Of a stretch of DNA of 64,000 nt, positions 1-9,882 are shown piece by piece; within the stretch, counting starts at the first letter, position 1, and every line of letters starts with the position of its first letter. This DNA comes from Acetatifactor sp. (GTDB lineage Bacteria; Bacillota; Clostridia; Lachnospirales; Lachnospiraceae). Where the stretch lies: NCBI GenBank assembly GCA_024693365.1, contig JAILLF010000017.1, positions 41,353-105,352 on the forward strand. Direction: 5' to 3'. The notes beneath the pieces were generated by a model. It ran no database searches. It was not told where the DNA came from and saw only the letters and a list, made by a program, of their open reading frames with translations. A program made the position numbers and the translations under genes.

Positions 1-571
<571 letters not shown>

Positions 572-600
572 TTATGCAACGCCAGGCGTTTCCCGACACG

Positions 601-2445
601 TTATAGCAGATCCGGCGAATACTCCAGATCTCCGCCATCCTGAGGCGGTGGCGTTGGCTCCTGAGGTGTCTCCGTCGGAGTTACGGTCGGTTCTGCCGTC
701 GGAGTTACGGTCGGTTCTGCCGTCGGTGCTACGGTCGGTGCTACGGTCGGTTCTGCCGTCGGTGCTACGGTCGGTGCCACGGTTGGCGCTAAAGTCGGTG
801 CTACCGTCGGCGCTACGGTCGGTGCTACGGTCGGTGCCACCGTCGGTGCTACGGTTGGCGCTACGGTCGGTGCCACCGTCGGCGCTACGGTCGGTGCCAC
901 GGTTGGTGCTACGGTCGGTGCCACGGTTGGTGCTACGGTTGGTTTCGGCGTCGTGGTCGGTCTCGGCGTCGTGGTCGGTCTCGGCGTCGCGGTCGGCCTT
1001 GGCGTCGCAGTTGGCTTAGGCGTCGCGGTCGGTTTAGGTGTTGCCGTCGGTTTAGGCGTCGCAGTCGGCTTTGGCGTCGCAGTTGTGCCCGGTTCCTCCG
1101 TCGGTTCCGGTGTTACTTCCTGCTGCGTGCCCTCAGATAACTGATAGATTCCTTCTGCTCCAGCCTCGCCCAAACTCGTACCTTCATAGCTTTCCTTCCT
1201 GGCATCCAAAACCTTCTCGGTTTCTTCCAGATACTTCGACATCACGTCCTGTTGAATCAGCCGATCCGCATCACCAAGATCCTGCCAGACTCCATTAAGA
1301 CATACCTGAAGTTTACCTCCAACGACGCGTGCTTCCAAAGGCTCTTGATCTCCCATGATTGTTTTCACAAAAGGAAGATCATCTGATGCACGATAGGACC
1401 TTATGCTCGGGATGGATTGAATTCCTAAGGTTTCAACCGAAAAAACAAACTTCTCTGCTTTTTCCTGAACGGGCCAGCACAATCCCAAGCCCCGTTCCTG
1501 ATCGTAAGCATATAAAATACCCTCTTCCGCATCTTCCGGGATTTCCTGTTCCCTTCTCAAAAGGCTATGCCCTTTCTGATCAAAAGATCCCTGATACTCC
1601 TGAAAAGAAACGGTGGACTTTTGATTCCACAAGGCTGCGACGTCTGCCGTCCCCAGATTCATTGCCGTCTGTACGACGTAATCTCCGGTAAACTTCCCCT
1701 TGGAGAGCGTCCCTCTCTCCCGAATCACGTCACCGCTTGCCGCGATGCAAGTCCATGCTTCAAAACTGCCTGCGTAATCATTGCCATTTTTCTCGCAGGT
1801 AAGCACGGTAATCTGTTTCTCATTTCCTCGAAGAACGTTGATCGTCTTGTCATCCTTAGAGTACCATATGGTGGCTTCCAGGGATCCGTCCTCACCGTAT
1901 TCCACCGTGAAACACAGAACGATCCTGCCATCCTCCTGCAGAAAATAATTACGCCCTGTTTGATAGACCCTTGGCGCATATTTCGAAAGCCATGTCTTTC
2001 CAGCCAAAAGTCCTACGGCTTCCTCCATTTGGGAAGATTTCATGCCCTGATACATGTTTCTGGCATCAGTAAGCAGCTGCGGCTCTTCCTCCAGATTCAC
2101 CCAAACCTTTTCCAGTTCCGTTATTGCTTCCTCGGAATCAAATTGCTGTATGCACTCCTCCAAAACGTTTCGCTGGTCGCAAATCTTTCTCCGCTCTGAA
2201 AAAAGCTTGGCTACGTTTAAGTACTCTTTTTCCGTTGCCGTGCCGATCATCTTCCCTTGAAGAAATTCCAACATGGCCTTTTCCTCACGGCTAAGGAACT
2301 TGTCCTGCTCTACGGTCACGGAAAGATTCTCTTTTTCGTTTTCCTGTGCACATCCCGAGAAGGCACAAAGAAGCGAAACAGCCATCGCAATGAACCGTCC
2401 TCTCATTTTTGCGCTCCGCGGCGTTTTAGCATTTTTCCCTTTCAT
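601..2445 (-). CDS. Lipoprotein with Thr/Pro-rich repeat tail, function unknown
   Basis: 614 residues. The N-terminus is basic, then hydrophobic, ending in the lipobox LCAFSGC, so it is probably lipid-anchored on the outer face of the membrane. Residues of about 45-400 form a soluble domain that I do not recognise. It includes stretches such as GTLSKGKFTGDY that resemble MORN-type repeats. The last third is low complexity: about eight copies of a TATPKP-like hexapeptide, then around a dozen TVAP tetrapeptides and a few TAEP/TVTP variants, ending in a short acidic tail. Such tails usually span the cell wall or carry O-glycans. The ATG has AGGGG seven bases upstream. It follows the glucosaminidase gene after 43 bases and may share its transcript. 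Confidence 0.8.
   Translation of the reverse strand: MKGKNAKTPRSAKMRGRFIAMAVSLLCAFSGCAQENEKENLSVTVEQDKFLSREEKAMLEFLQGKMIGTATEKEYLNVAKLFSERRKICDQRNVLEECIQQFDSEEAITELEKVWVNLEEEPQLLTDARNMYQGMKSSQMEEAVGLLAGKTWLSKYAPRVYQTGRNYFLQEDGRIVLCFTVEYGEDGSLEATIWYSKDDKTINVLRGNEKQITVLTCEKNGNDYAGSFEAWTCIAASGDVIRERGTLSKGKFTGDYVVQTAMNLGTADVAALWNQKSTVSFQEYQGSFDQKGHSLLRREQEIPEDAEEGILYAYDQERGLGLCWPVQEKAEKFVFSVETLGIQSIPSIRSYRASDDLPFVKTIMGDQEPLEARVVGGKLQVCLNGVWQDLGDADRLIQQDVMSKYLEETEKVLDARKESYEGTSLGEAGAEGIYQLSEGTQQEVTPEPTEEPGTTATPKPTATPKPTATPKPTATPKPTATPRPTATPRPTTTPRPTTTPKPTVAPTVAPTVAPTVAPTVAPTVAPTVAPTVAPTVAPTVAPTVAPTVAPTLAPTVAPTVAPTAEPTVAPTVAPTAEPTVTPTAEPTVTPTETPQEPTPPPQDGGDLEYSPDLL
667..1083 (-). repeat. In-frame tandem repeats coding TxTPxP and TVAP units
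   Basis: Inside the lipoprotein gene, two repeat types follow each other: an 18-bp unit coding TATPKP/TATPRP/TTTPRP, and a 12-bp unit coding TVAP with a few TLAP, TAEP and TVTP variants. Near-identical DNA copies suggest recent expansion and probable copy-number variation between strains. The repeats leave long open frames on the opposite strand, which I regard as shadows. Confidence 0.9.
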
Positions 2446-2488
2446 CTGTTATCCCCTGCTCTCCCATTTGCTCCGGTTCACCTGACTT

Positions 2489-5005
2489 CTATAACTCTGT
2501 GTTCTCAGTGGTTTCCTTACTGTTACTGTCTGCCTGGTTTCCTGAATTCGTCTGACTGCCTTCCTCGCCCGTGTTTCCAGGTTCTGTCTGACTGCCTTCC
2601 TCACCCGTGTTTCCAGGCTCCGTCTGACTGCCTTCCTCACCCGCATCTCCAGGCTCCGTCTGACTGCCTTCCTCGCCCGCATTTCCGGGTTCCGTCTGGC
2701 CGCCTTCCTCGCCCGTGTTTCCGGGTTCCGTCTGGCCGCCTTCCTCGCCCGTGTTTCCAGGTTCCGTCTGACTGCCTTCCTCACCCGTGTTTCCAGGTTC
2801 CGTCTGGCTGCCTTCCTCGCCCGTGTTTCCAGGCTCCGTCTGGCCGCCTTCCTCGCCCGTGTTTCCAGGCTCCGCAGGTTCTTCTACAAATTCCGTCCCA
2901 TCCGCATCACAGATCAGCTTTCTCAGATAACGATCCGCCTCTGAACCCTTTTCATAATATTTCATGTCCAAAAGCTGTCCCGCAAGACTATATATGTTTC
3001 TAGCCACGATCGGACCATAAATGATCAGTTCCTTTTCCTCTTTCTCCAAAATGAGATATCCCCGGAACGCAAAATCCGTTTTATATTGTTCGGAAGGCAA
3101 ACCTGTCAGCACGCTTGTGAACCGATGCCGCCCGTCAATCGTCTCAAAGATCGCATCCATGCGCGTTCCGTCCTCCTGCAGACCGTAAGCCATGCCACTG
3201 GTAGTCTTCGCGCCGCCCTTAATCATGGGATACTGTTCCCTGTTGGCATTTATCATCGCGATGGTTCCGTACTCTTTGAGGTGATATCCCCCGACGCCTT
3301 GTCCCAAAAGCTTCTCTCTCGTCTCAATGCCGATACCCGTCTTCACGCGGATCCCGGATTTACCCGTGATCCGGATGGAGAAACCATGGTAGCTGAGGAC
3401 TCCCCGCATCTCCGGCTGATAGGTTGCCTCATATCCCTTTTCGCCATACGCAAGCGTCCATACCAGCATGTCCTGCGGCACGCCCGAGGCATTGCTCAGG
3501 TAGATTACTGCCGTCTGGGCATTCTCATCCTTCGCCGTGACGGTCAGCTTGCCTTCCTGCATGGTTCCCGCAAAGGCCACGCCGTCCAGCCATACTTCCG
3601 ATGCGGTAACACCCTCTGGAAGCTCCAGCTCGACGTCATTCGTCAACACAACCGGTTCTTCCTGCGTGGGCGTCTCCGTGCGGGTGACTACGTAATGATT
3701 GTCCTTGTACTGAAGATCCCAATAAAATTCCCAAGTGATCTCCCCGCTGGCATTCCGTACGACCAAAGAAGCCTTTTTCGCATTCACGTCCGGCATCGTC
3801 ACAATCAGCCTGATCCGATTTTGCTTAGAATCATAAAAGGTTTCGCCGACGTAATCAACGCCGTCGATCTTCACTTTGTAAGCACGCACTTCATACGGTA
3901 TCTCCAGAACCACGTTGGTGGAAGCCGCCGGCATGGGACACGCCTGCTCCGGCATGTTCTCATATACGGGGATGCGAAATACGAAAGAACTGTCCAGTGC
4001 GTTTTCCGAAGCATACAAATCCCGGATGGATTTCGCTTCCGTCGTCGGAGCGGTTATATTTTGCATGTATTGATGGGAATACATGGCGTAGCTCGAAGCC
4101 GGGTTTACGTTGAACTTTTGCAAGTACAGCGTGTCCTGCCCCTTTTTGATATAGGCGCTTGCGACGTAATTGGCACCTCCCCACAAAGCATTGTAGGCAC
4201 CCTGTTCCGGATCGTCTCCCAACTGCTTACCCCAGTTGTTTTTGGCATATTCCAGGCCATTTTCAATCACCTGTTTGTTCGTTGTGCCCGAAGCCCCAAT
4301 GTTAAAATAATTATAATAGCCCTCATAGCCTTTGTAGGTTCCTGAAATCAGTGCCGATTCTCCCCGTCCCTGCTCCTGCAATATGCGGGATGCCAAATGG
4401 AACGGACTGACCTGAACGTCCGGATGGGAACCGATCATGTAAATCAAATAGGCAAAGGTCATGTTTGTGCCCGGAACCTTTTTTGAGGACTTCATAAAGG
4501 TTCCTTCCAAAAAGCTTTCCATTGCGTCAAGGGTATGGGCACCCTCATGAAACGTCAAATGCTCGAACTGGAAAATGGCTTCTTCCGTCAGTCCGTTTCT
4601 CGGATCCATGAAGTGCTCCAACACCGCGCGGGATGCAAAATACCAGCTTCCCTGTCCGTATTCACCCTCCCGGACGCAGGCCGGATAGGATTTGTAGATC
4701 AGGCTTTTTCCGTCCTTCAATTCCTTCGAGATGGCGGTATTCCAGTCGGCACCCGTCAAAAGTGGTTCAAACTGCCAGTTTGGATGCTTTCCCTTGAGAC
4801 TCATCAGCGCTGCGCGATAGCTTTCCGGGAATTTCGCAACGTCTTGCGGAATTTCCGTGGCGGCCACTTCCGTTCCCGAAGAAGGCTCTGCATGAACGGT
4901 TCCAAACGGAAGGGCTAAAAGGGCGTGCAGGATCATCGCAAGTGCCAATGCCCCTGCAAAGCTTCTTCCGATCCATTTTGCTTTTCGCCCATTTTTCATG
5001 CGCAT
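2489..5005 (-). CDS. Secreted N-acetylglucosaminidase-type cell-wall hydrolase with repeat tail
   Basis: 838 residues. A basic start and hydrophobic segment ending near TVHAEPSS form a signal peptide. Residues of roughly 60-330 match the glucosaminidase domain of peptidoglycan hydrolases: LASRILQEQGRGESALISG holds the likely catalytic Glu, followed by GYYNYFNIGAS and ALWGGANYVAS, which are typical of LytD/FlgJ-like enzymes. The middle part contains two beta-rich modules beginning near LEIPYEVRAYKV and LELPEGVTASEV, function unknown. The C-terminus is nine 12-residue units of the form EPGNTGEEGSQT. I see no sortase motif or choline-binding repeats. It should cleave the glycan strand of peptidoglycan outside the cell. 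It sits between the polysaccharide operon and the repeat lipoprotein. Confidence 0.85.
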   Translation of the reverse strand: MRMKNGRKAKWIGRSFAGALALAMILHALLALPFGTVHAEPSSGTEVAATEIPQDVAKFPESYRAALMSLKGKHPNWQFEPLLTGADWNTAISKELKDGKSLIYKSYPACVREGEYGQGSWYFASRAVLEHFMDPRNGLTEEAIFQFEHLTFHEGAHTLDAMESFLEGTFMKSSKKVPGTNMTFAYLIYMIGSHPDVQVSPFHLASRILQEQGRGESALISGTYKGYEGYYNYFNIGASGTTNKQVIENGLEYAKNNWGKQLGDDPEQGAYNALWGGANYVASAYIKKGQDTLYLQKFNVNPASSYAMYSHQYMQNITAPTTEAKSIRDLYASENALDSSFVFRIPVYENMPEQACPMPAASTNVVLEIPYEVRAYKVKIDGVDYVGETFYDSKQNRIRLIVTMPDVNAKKASLVVRNASGEITWEFYWDLQYKDNHYVVTRTETPTQEEPVVLTNDVELELPEGVTASEVWLDGVAFAGTMQEGKLTVTAKDENAQTAVIYLSNASGVPQDMLVWTLAYGEKGYEATYQPEMRGVLSYHGFSIRITGKSGIRVKTGIGIETREKLLGQGVGGYHLKEYGTIAMINANREQYPMIKGGAKTTSGMAYGLQEDGTRMDAIFETIDGRHRFTSVLTGLPSEQYKTDFAFRGYLILEKEEKELIIYGPIVARNIYSLAGQLLDMKYYEKGSEADRYLRKLICDADGTEFVEEPAEPGNTGEEGGQTEPGNTGEEGSQTEPGNTGEEGSQTEPGNTGEEGGQTEPGNTGEEGGQTEPGNAGEEGSQTEPGDAGEEGSQTEPGNTGEEGSQTEPGNTGEEGSQTNSGNQADSNSKETTENTEL
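2549..2872 (-). repeat. Nine tandem 36-bp repeats coding EPGNTGEEGSQT
   Basis: The block codes nine head-to-tail 12-residue units EPGN(T/A)GEEG(S/G)QT with only N/D, T/A and S/G exchanges. At DNA level the units differ at a few positions only. It makes an acidic, flexible C-terminal tail on the glucosaminidase and is a likely length-variable locus. Confidence 0.93.
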
Positions 5006-5030
5006 CGCATCCTTTCTTCTTACGTACGCC

Positions 5031-6020
5031 CTACAATCGTTTCCATTTTTTGTGCAAGACCCGGATCCCCTTTGGCATTATGACAAACAAGGTCGCATAG
5101 ATTTTATTTTTCTTAGTCAGTATGCGATTACGGATCGTTTTTACCCAATTCTTCCGCAGATACTTCACGACCGCCACGTAAAAGGCGTTGTCCTTCGTCA
5201 TAAGCGGGATGGGAACGTGCAACAGATATTCCAAACGCTGGAAAACCCCAAACCGGAAAGCGACGTCCCCAAGCTCCGGAAAATGCTTTTCCACAAGTTC
5301 AGACACGACGTCGGCATTGTCCACGCTGTCCGCAAAGACGCGGGAAAACTCGTTTTTGTCCGCCTTTCTGGAATTGGATCCCAGCCGGTAAAACACGTGG
5401 TATCCGCGATCCGGAAGGGACAGCACTCCCTCTCCGTCCACCAGCATTTGTATCAAAAGGAAAAAGTCCTCATTCAGCTTTCCAACCGGGAATTCCCTTC
5501 CCTGAAATAAATCCCTGCGCAGGAGCTTTGTGCAGAAGGAACAGTCTCCCCTGTGCATTAACAGCTCTTTCAAAAAATCCTTGTTGGAATATAGCGTTGC
5601 CTCCGCGGGCGGCGTGCAGATGTCCGGCAGGGCATTTCCCTGCTCGTCGATCTCGTCGCGGCCAATCTGGGCGATGAAGGCGCCCGTCTCCTCCATGCCG
5701 CGCTGCAGCTTCTCGTACGTGTCTGGTTCCATGTAGTCATCGCTGTCCACAAAGCCCACGCACTCCCCCCGGGCATTCCTTAACCCAAGGTTTCTAGCGC
5801 TGGAGGAACCTCCGTTTTCCTTGTGGAAGACCTTAATCCGCGGATCTTCTTTCGCCAGCCGGTCACACAGCTCGCCGCTACCATCCGTGGAACCGTCGTC
5901 CACCAAGAGGATCTCCAGGTTCTGATAGGTCTGCGCCGTCACGGAATGCACGCACCGGGGCAAGTATTCCATTATATTATAAACCGGTATGATCACACTG
6001 ATCAGTGGTAAATTTTTCAT
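5031..6020 (-). CDS. Glycosyltransferase family 2
   Basis: 329 residues, with the GT2 start ISVIIPVYNIMEYL, the nucleotide-sugar motif LLVDDGSTDGS and the metal-binding stretch FVDSDDYMEP (DxD-like). The C-terminal 100 residues have no clear membrane segment. The enzyme should add one sugar to the growing lipid-linked repeat unit on the cytoplasmic face. The start overlaps the stop of the upstream glycosyltransferase gene by four bases, and GGAG lies eight bases before the ATG, so the two are translationally coupled. It is the last gene of the polysaccharide operon. Sugar and linkage cannot be read from sequence. Confidence 0.9.
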   Translation of the reverse strand: MKNLPLISVIIPVYNIMEYLPRCVHSVTAQTYQNLEILLVDDGSTDGSGELCDRLAKEDPRIKVFHKENGGSSSARNLGLRNARGECVGFVDSDDYMEPDTYEKLQRGMEETGAFIAQIGRDEIDEQGNALPDICTPPAEATLYSNKDFLKELLMHRGDCSFCTKLLRRDLFQGREFPVGKLNEDFFLLIQMLVDGEGVLSLPDRGYHVFYRLGSNSRKADKNEFSRVFADSVDNADVVSELVEKHFPELGDVAFRFGVFQRLEYLLHVPIPLMTKDNAFYVAVVKYLRKNWVKTIRNRILTKKNKIYATLFVIMPKGIRVLHKKWKRL

Positions 6021-7312
6021 TTCCCATTCTCCGTTAAATAGCGGAACATTTTTCTCTCTGATATTACGGGTGCGGGCTCACAAGGTGCAAACCGCGTCGA
6101 AGCGCCAGGATCCTTTGAGTAATCCCCTCCTTCAGCCGCTTTCGCTTCCCTTTCCCGCGCGGGCGCATCCAACGTGATCCCCATCTCCCGCTCGATCAGC
6201 CTGCAAAGGCTCTTTGCCGCATTCTCCGCATTCCAGACGCCGCATATGGTCGCATACGCCGCCCTGCCCATCCGTTCTCGCTTTGCCTGATCCTTAAGCA
6301 AGTCTTCAACCGTCCGGAACAGCATCGTCGCATTCCCGTCCCGATACAGGCAGCCATTGACGCCGTGGCTGATCAGATAGGGCGCCGCGCCGATCATGTG
6401 ATCCGCGATGACCGTGCATCCGCTGTTCATGGCTTCGTTGGCCACGGCTCCCCAGCCTTCCATTCGGTCGCTGGTGATCAGATATATGTCCGCTTTTTCC
6501 ATGTGGCTCCGGACTTCCTGCGGCGCGAGGAACCCAAGGAAGGAAACCTGCTCACCAAGATCAAGGTCCGCAACCATTTTTTTCAGTTTTTCCGCCAGAT
6601 CGCCGCCTCCGATCAAATCGAGGTGAAACTCCAAACCGCGATCCTTTAAGTATTTCGCCGTCTCCACGACCAGTTCCGGATGCTTCCAGTCAATCATTCT
6701 GCCCGACCACAAAAGATAGGGGATCTTTTTCCCGTCAGCTCCCAAATATCCCTTGTCTGCCATCAGTTCGTCCAGGTCATAATGTTTCGTCTCAGGGAAA
6801 TATCCCCAGCAAAACATTTTCCCGGGATAAGCCCGGACAATATGAAAATCGCTTGGCACGTACGCTCCCGAACACAGAAGATACACGGGGGCCTTGCGCC
6901 ATCTCGTGTGATCCAGATACTTTTTCCGAAGCCCGCGGGGGCTCGCTGCCTTCCACTGGCCTGATTTATAAAGCCTTTCCGAGTAGCGCACAATGGGTTT
7001 TCCGCTCTTTAAGCGCTCCTTCAGATAGCTCTCCTCATCCGTTCCGCCATACAGCACGACGTCCGCCTCACGGATCCACTCCGCGCACTCCTTAGGCTTC
7101 TCATAATACAGTTCCAGATACGGCTCATCGATCTCGCCGTTCCATCCCATGCGAAGCCTTTCCTCCTCCATGGGCTCCGTCTGGACAAAGACAAAGCTTC
7201 CTTCCAGCCGTTCATACGTTGCCCTGCAAAAGGGAATCTGATGGTGATTTAGATAATTCGACACAAACACAAATCTAGGTTTCTTCAAGTTTTCCACTTT
7301 TTCCTGATCCAC
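6017..7312 (-). CDS. Glycosyltransferase family 4 (GT-B fold)
   Basis: About 431 residues. The C-terminal half has the GT4 pattern: LLWSGRMIDWKHPEL, VSFLGFLAPQEV, then SDRMEGWGAVANEAMNSGC, where the conserved E(x)7E motif sits. The N-terminal half begins RFVFVSNYLNHHQIPFC, as in WbuB/RfaG-like enzymes. The start is uncertain: an ATG at 7327 has no ribosome site, whereas a GTG at 7312 has GAGG six bases upstream and another GTG lies at 7297. All overlap the 3' end of the upstream glycosyltransferase gene. The C-terminal 40 residues are low complexity and charged. Role: one transfer step in repeat-unit synthesis. Confidence 0.85.
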   Translation of the reverse strand: MDQEKVENLKKPRFVFVSNYLNHHQIPFCRATYERLEGSFVFVQTEPMEEERLRMGWNGEIDEPYLELYYEKPKECAEWIREADVVLYGGTDEESYLKERLKSGKPIVRYSERLYKSGQWKAASPRGLRKKYLDHTRWRKAPVYLLCSGAYVPSDFHIVRAYPGKMFCWGYFPETKHYDLDELMADKGYLGADGKKIPYLLWSGRMIDWKHPELVVETAKYLKDRGLEFHLDLIGGGDLAEKLKKMVADLDLGEQVSFLGFLAPQEVRSHMEKADIYLITSDRMEGWGAVANEAMNSGCTVIADHMIGAAPYLISHGVNGCLYRDGNATMLFRTVEDLLKDQAKRERMGRAAYATICGVWNAENAAKSLCRLIEREMGITLDAPAREREAKAAEGGDYSKDPGASTRFAPCEPAPVISERKMFRYLTENGK

Positions 7313-8648
7313 CTGCCACCTCGGCATATACCTCTAAGGTCTTGAGGTAATTCTCCTGTCCGTTATGATTACGGAGCGCATGCTCCCTTGCACTTTCACA
7401 ATACGCCTTCTCCCGTCCGGGATCGCTCCAGATCTCAAGAACGGCATCCGCGAGATTCCCCGCAATCCTTTGAAGGGCCTTGCCGTCTCCCTCTTTTTTC
7501 GATGCGCGGAATCCTTCGTAAACCACGCCATCCTTCCCCGCGTCAAAGATGCTAAGAATTCCGCCCACGTCCGCCGTCACGCAGGGCATACCCAAAAGCA
7601 TGGCCTCTCCAAGGGAATTCGGCGAATTCTCTATGGACGAGGGGCAAACAAAGAGGCTGCTCTTTAAATACTGCTCCTTCATTTGCGCGCTGTTTAGCTT
7701 TCCGAGGAAGATCACCTTATCCTCCAAGTGATTCTCCGCCATAAGTTCGCGAAGATACTTTCCGTAGGAAGAAATCTTGAGCTTTTCCTTCCAGGTCTGA
7801 TATGCCGTGATCTTGTTTCCCGCGACGTAAACCTTGGCATCCGGATACTTTTCCAGTATCCCCGGCATTGCAGCCAGCATATAGTGCAAACCCTTTATGG
7901 GATAATCCCCTTGGCTAAGGAAAATGGAATGCGGCTCGCACTTTTCCTTTTCCCAGCATCCCACGTAAAAATTACTCCGGAGTGTCTCCTTCATCACAAA
8001 ATAACGCGCTTCGGGATGCCACTCCGCGCCAAAGCTCCGGTCCCAGGCCGTCCTGCCGCCAAGGTTTCCAGCAAGGCTTACGGCCTCGCGCTCGTAAATG
8101 CCACGCAGCCGGAATTTCTCCTTTTGCGTCGGTATGTCATCTCTCTTTATCAAGTCCCGGAACGTTTTTCTCTTGATGACACTCTCCGGGAGGTCTGCCT
8201 CATAGGCATCTGCATAAGGTGCACACAGTCCCTGGATCGTGATCAGGATCCTGGATCTGTCCTTTGCCGCCCTGCATGCGGCAAGGGTATGCGGAAATTC
8301 CGTTCCAAAGCAATGGATCACTTCAGGCTCAAACTTCTCCATAACCTTTGCGAGCCTTTTTTCCAACCCTTCATCATAAAGGTGCGGATTTCCCACGTCC
8401 TCCGTAAATCCAAAGAAGGTGATCTCGCCGCCCTGCACGGTCAGCTTCCGCGTCAGGATTTCGTCCTGGGAGGAAAGAAGCCTTTCCGGTACGGGGCTTG
8501 CCACCGCCAGCTTGATCTGATTCTGTTTTTGTTCCCGCAGCATGATCTCTGCCAGTCCGGCGACCCACCCCTCCTTGTTGGAGGCTTCCAGGCCAAGCTC
8601 CCGGGCAATCTCCGGCAGAATCAAGTTACACAGCCAAAGTACCTTCAC
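7275..8648 (-). CDS. Glycosyltransferase family 4 (GT-B fold)
   Basis: 457 residues starting with GTG and MKVLWLCNLILPEIARELG, with GAGGA seven to eight bases upstream. The acceptor-side N-terminal domain includes EVIHCFGTEFPH. The donor-side domain has SQGDYPIKGLHYML, KVIFLGKLNSAQM and CPSSIENSPNSLGEAMLLG, which carries the GT4 E(x)7E motif, followed by PCVTADVGG. It belongs to the group of capsule and exopolysaccharide GT4 enzymes. It is in tight order between the polymerase gene (10-base gap) and the next glycosyltransferase (overlap). The sugar is unknown. Confidence 0.9.
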   Translation of the reverse strand: MKVLWLCNLILPEIARELGLEASNKEGWVAGLAEIMLREQKQNQIKLAVASPVPERLLSSQDEILTRKLTVQGGEITFFGFTEDVGNPHLYDEGLEKRLAKVMEKFEPEVIHCFGTEFPHTLAACRAAKDRSRILITIQGLCAPYADAYEADLPESVIKRKTFRDLIKRDDIPTQKEKFRLRGIYEREAVSLAGNLGGRTAWDRSFGAEWHPEARYFVMKETLRSNFYVGCWEKEKCEPHSIFLSQGDYPIKGLHYMLAAMPGILEKYPDAKVYVAGNKITAYQTWKEKLKISSYGKYLRELMAENHLEDKVIFLGKLNSAQMKEQYLKSSLFVCPSSIENSPNSLGEAMLLGMPCVTADVGGILSIFDAGKDGVVYEGFRASKKEGDGKALQRIAGNLADAVLEIWSDPGREKAYCESAREHALRNHNGQENYLKTLEVYAEVAGGSGKSGKLEET

Positions 8649-8658
8649 TTCCTCGTCC

Positions 8659-9813
8659 TCACTTATAATAAAAGATCCAGCTCATATAAGGCAAAATCCT
8701 TACGTCATTCTGATAAAACTGATGAAGCAAAATCACAAAATACAGGGAAAAGGCGGCCACGGTCCCAGCGCGGCAAACCTGCTTTATCCATCCCGTTTTC
8801 ATGTTTTCCACAAGTCCGGGGATCAGGAAGATCTGCGCGCAGATCAGGTAATAACCGATCCTACTGACCTCCGGCACAAACCCGCCACAGAGAAAAACGA
8901 TCATCCCAAAAACACTCAGCCAAAAATAAAAGCGGTGGCTCTCCTGAATGGTGCTTGCTTCTTCCTTCCTTTGCATCCACCAGGCAATCCCGAATAGCGC
9001 GATCGCGGCAACGCATTTTGCAAGATTCACGTAGGAGATGCGGCTTACGTCAAACTCCGTGTTCTCATAAAACGGGTAGAACTTGAAGATCAGCCAGCGG
9101 TAGAACTTTTGGCCAAAGACAAGGCTTGCCAGAAACGCTCCTCCGGCGGCTACGTGCCATTTCTTCACGCCGCGCCTTGCCAGGGAATACGCCACCAAAT
9201 ACAGCGGGATCGTCACAAGAATCGTCTTGTGGACGGTCGCAAAGACGACGATCAAAAGAATGAATTTTCCATACTCCCTCCGAAGCACGTATTTCATCGA
9301 ATACGTGGCAACGGCCAGGGCCAAATAGTATCTTATGGTATTAAAGCTCTGGAAATAAAAGCCTCCCGTCATCAGCAAGAACAAAGAAAACACAAAGCTC
9401 TCGCCCTGGTCATGGAGCGCCCGGACAAAGAAGAAAACCGTCACCAGGGAAAAGAAGGCAAACAGCGGAAGGTAATTGTCATATCCAAACAGATGGAACA
9501 ATGCCTTAACCACAAGATTAAATCCGATCTCCGACGAAACGTGTGCGTCATAGAAAATCCGACGGAAGTTCTCGCGATAGACCCAATAATCATTTCCAAG
9601 TGCAAACCTGCAGGCACTCACGGCCGTAAGAAGACTAAAGATCACAAATTCCGCGACGGCGCTTACGGCATCCCTTCTCGTCGGCGGATTCCATCTGCAG
9701 CCCCTTTTGCCTTGCTCCAAAAAAACTGGCGACGAGACGCGGCTCTGAATCAGCAGGGCAAATCCCACGGTTCCCAGCGTCAAAAACACAAAGATCAACG
9801 CACTTTTTTCCAT
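8659..9813 (-). CDS. EpsG-family polysaccharide polymerase, membrane protein
   Basis: About 384 residues with around ten hydrophobic segments. Features of the EpsG/Wzy-like family are visible: CRFALGNDYWVYRENF near residue 65, GFNLVVKALFHLF, and SFNTIRYYLALAVATY, the conserved RxxLA region. Members polymerise lipid-linked repeat units on the outer face of the membrane. The ATG at 9813 has GGAGG six bases upstream and is preferred over a start at 9840 that would add a charged leader. This is the only polymerase candidate in the locus. Confidence 0.8.
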   Translation of the reverse strand: MEKSALIFVFLTLGTVGFALLIQSRVSSPVFLEQGKRGCRWNPPTRRDAVSAVAEFVIFSLLTAVSACRFALGNDYWVYRENFRRIFYDAHVSSEIGFNLVVKALFHLFGYDNYLPLFAFFSLVTVFFFVRALHDQGESFVFSLFLLMTGGFYFQSFNTIRYYLALAVATYSMKYVLRREYGKFILLIVVFATVHKTILVTIPLYLVAYSLARRGVKKWHVAAGGAFLASLVFGQKFYRWLIFKFYPFYENTEFDVSRISYVNLAKCVAAIALFGIAWWMQRKEEASTIQESHRFYFWLSVFGMIVFLCGGFVPEVSRIGYYLICAQIFLIPGLVENMKTGWIKQVCRAGTVAAFSLYFVILLHQFYQNDVRILPYMSWIFYYK

Positions 9814-9882
9814 GGGCTCCCTCCTTTCCCGCATCTGCAATTGTGATATTTGCAGTCTTTTTCTTAACCGTGCTCTTTTTTC

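Noticed and set aside
648..1144. Plus-strand open frames rich in SVLRSV or VGLGVAV repeats
   Set aside because: They are mirror frames of the TVAP/TATPKP repeat region on the minus strand. Their repeats follow from the DNA repeats, and no ribosome site or promoter is seen.
2257..3003. Plus-strand frame with repeated CLPRPCFQ units
   Set aside because: Shadow of the 36-bp repeats in the glucosaminidase gene, which has a signal peptide, a catalytic domain and a proper ribosome site.
3086..4345. Long plus-strand frame of 419 codons
   Set aside because: It lies fully inside the glucosaminidase domain on the other strand and has no recognisable motif; high GC at third positions opens such frames.
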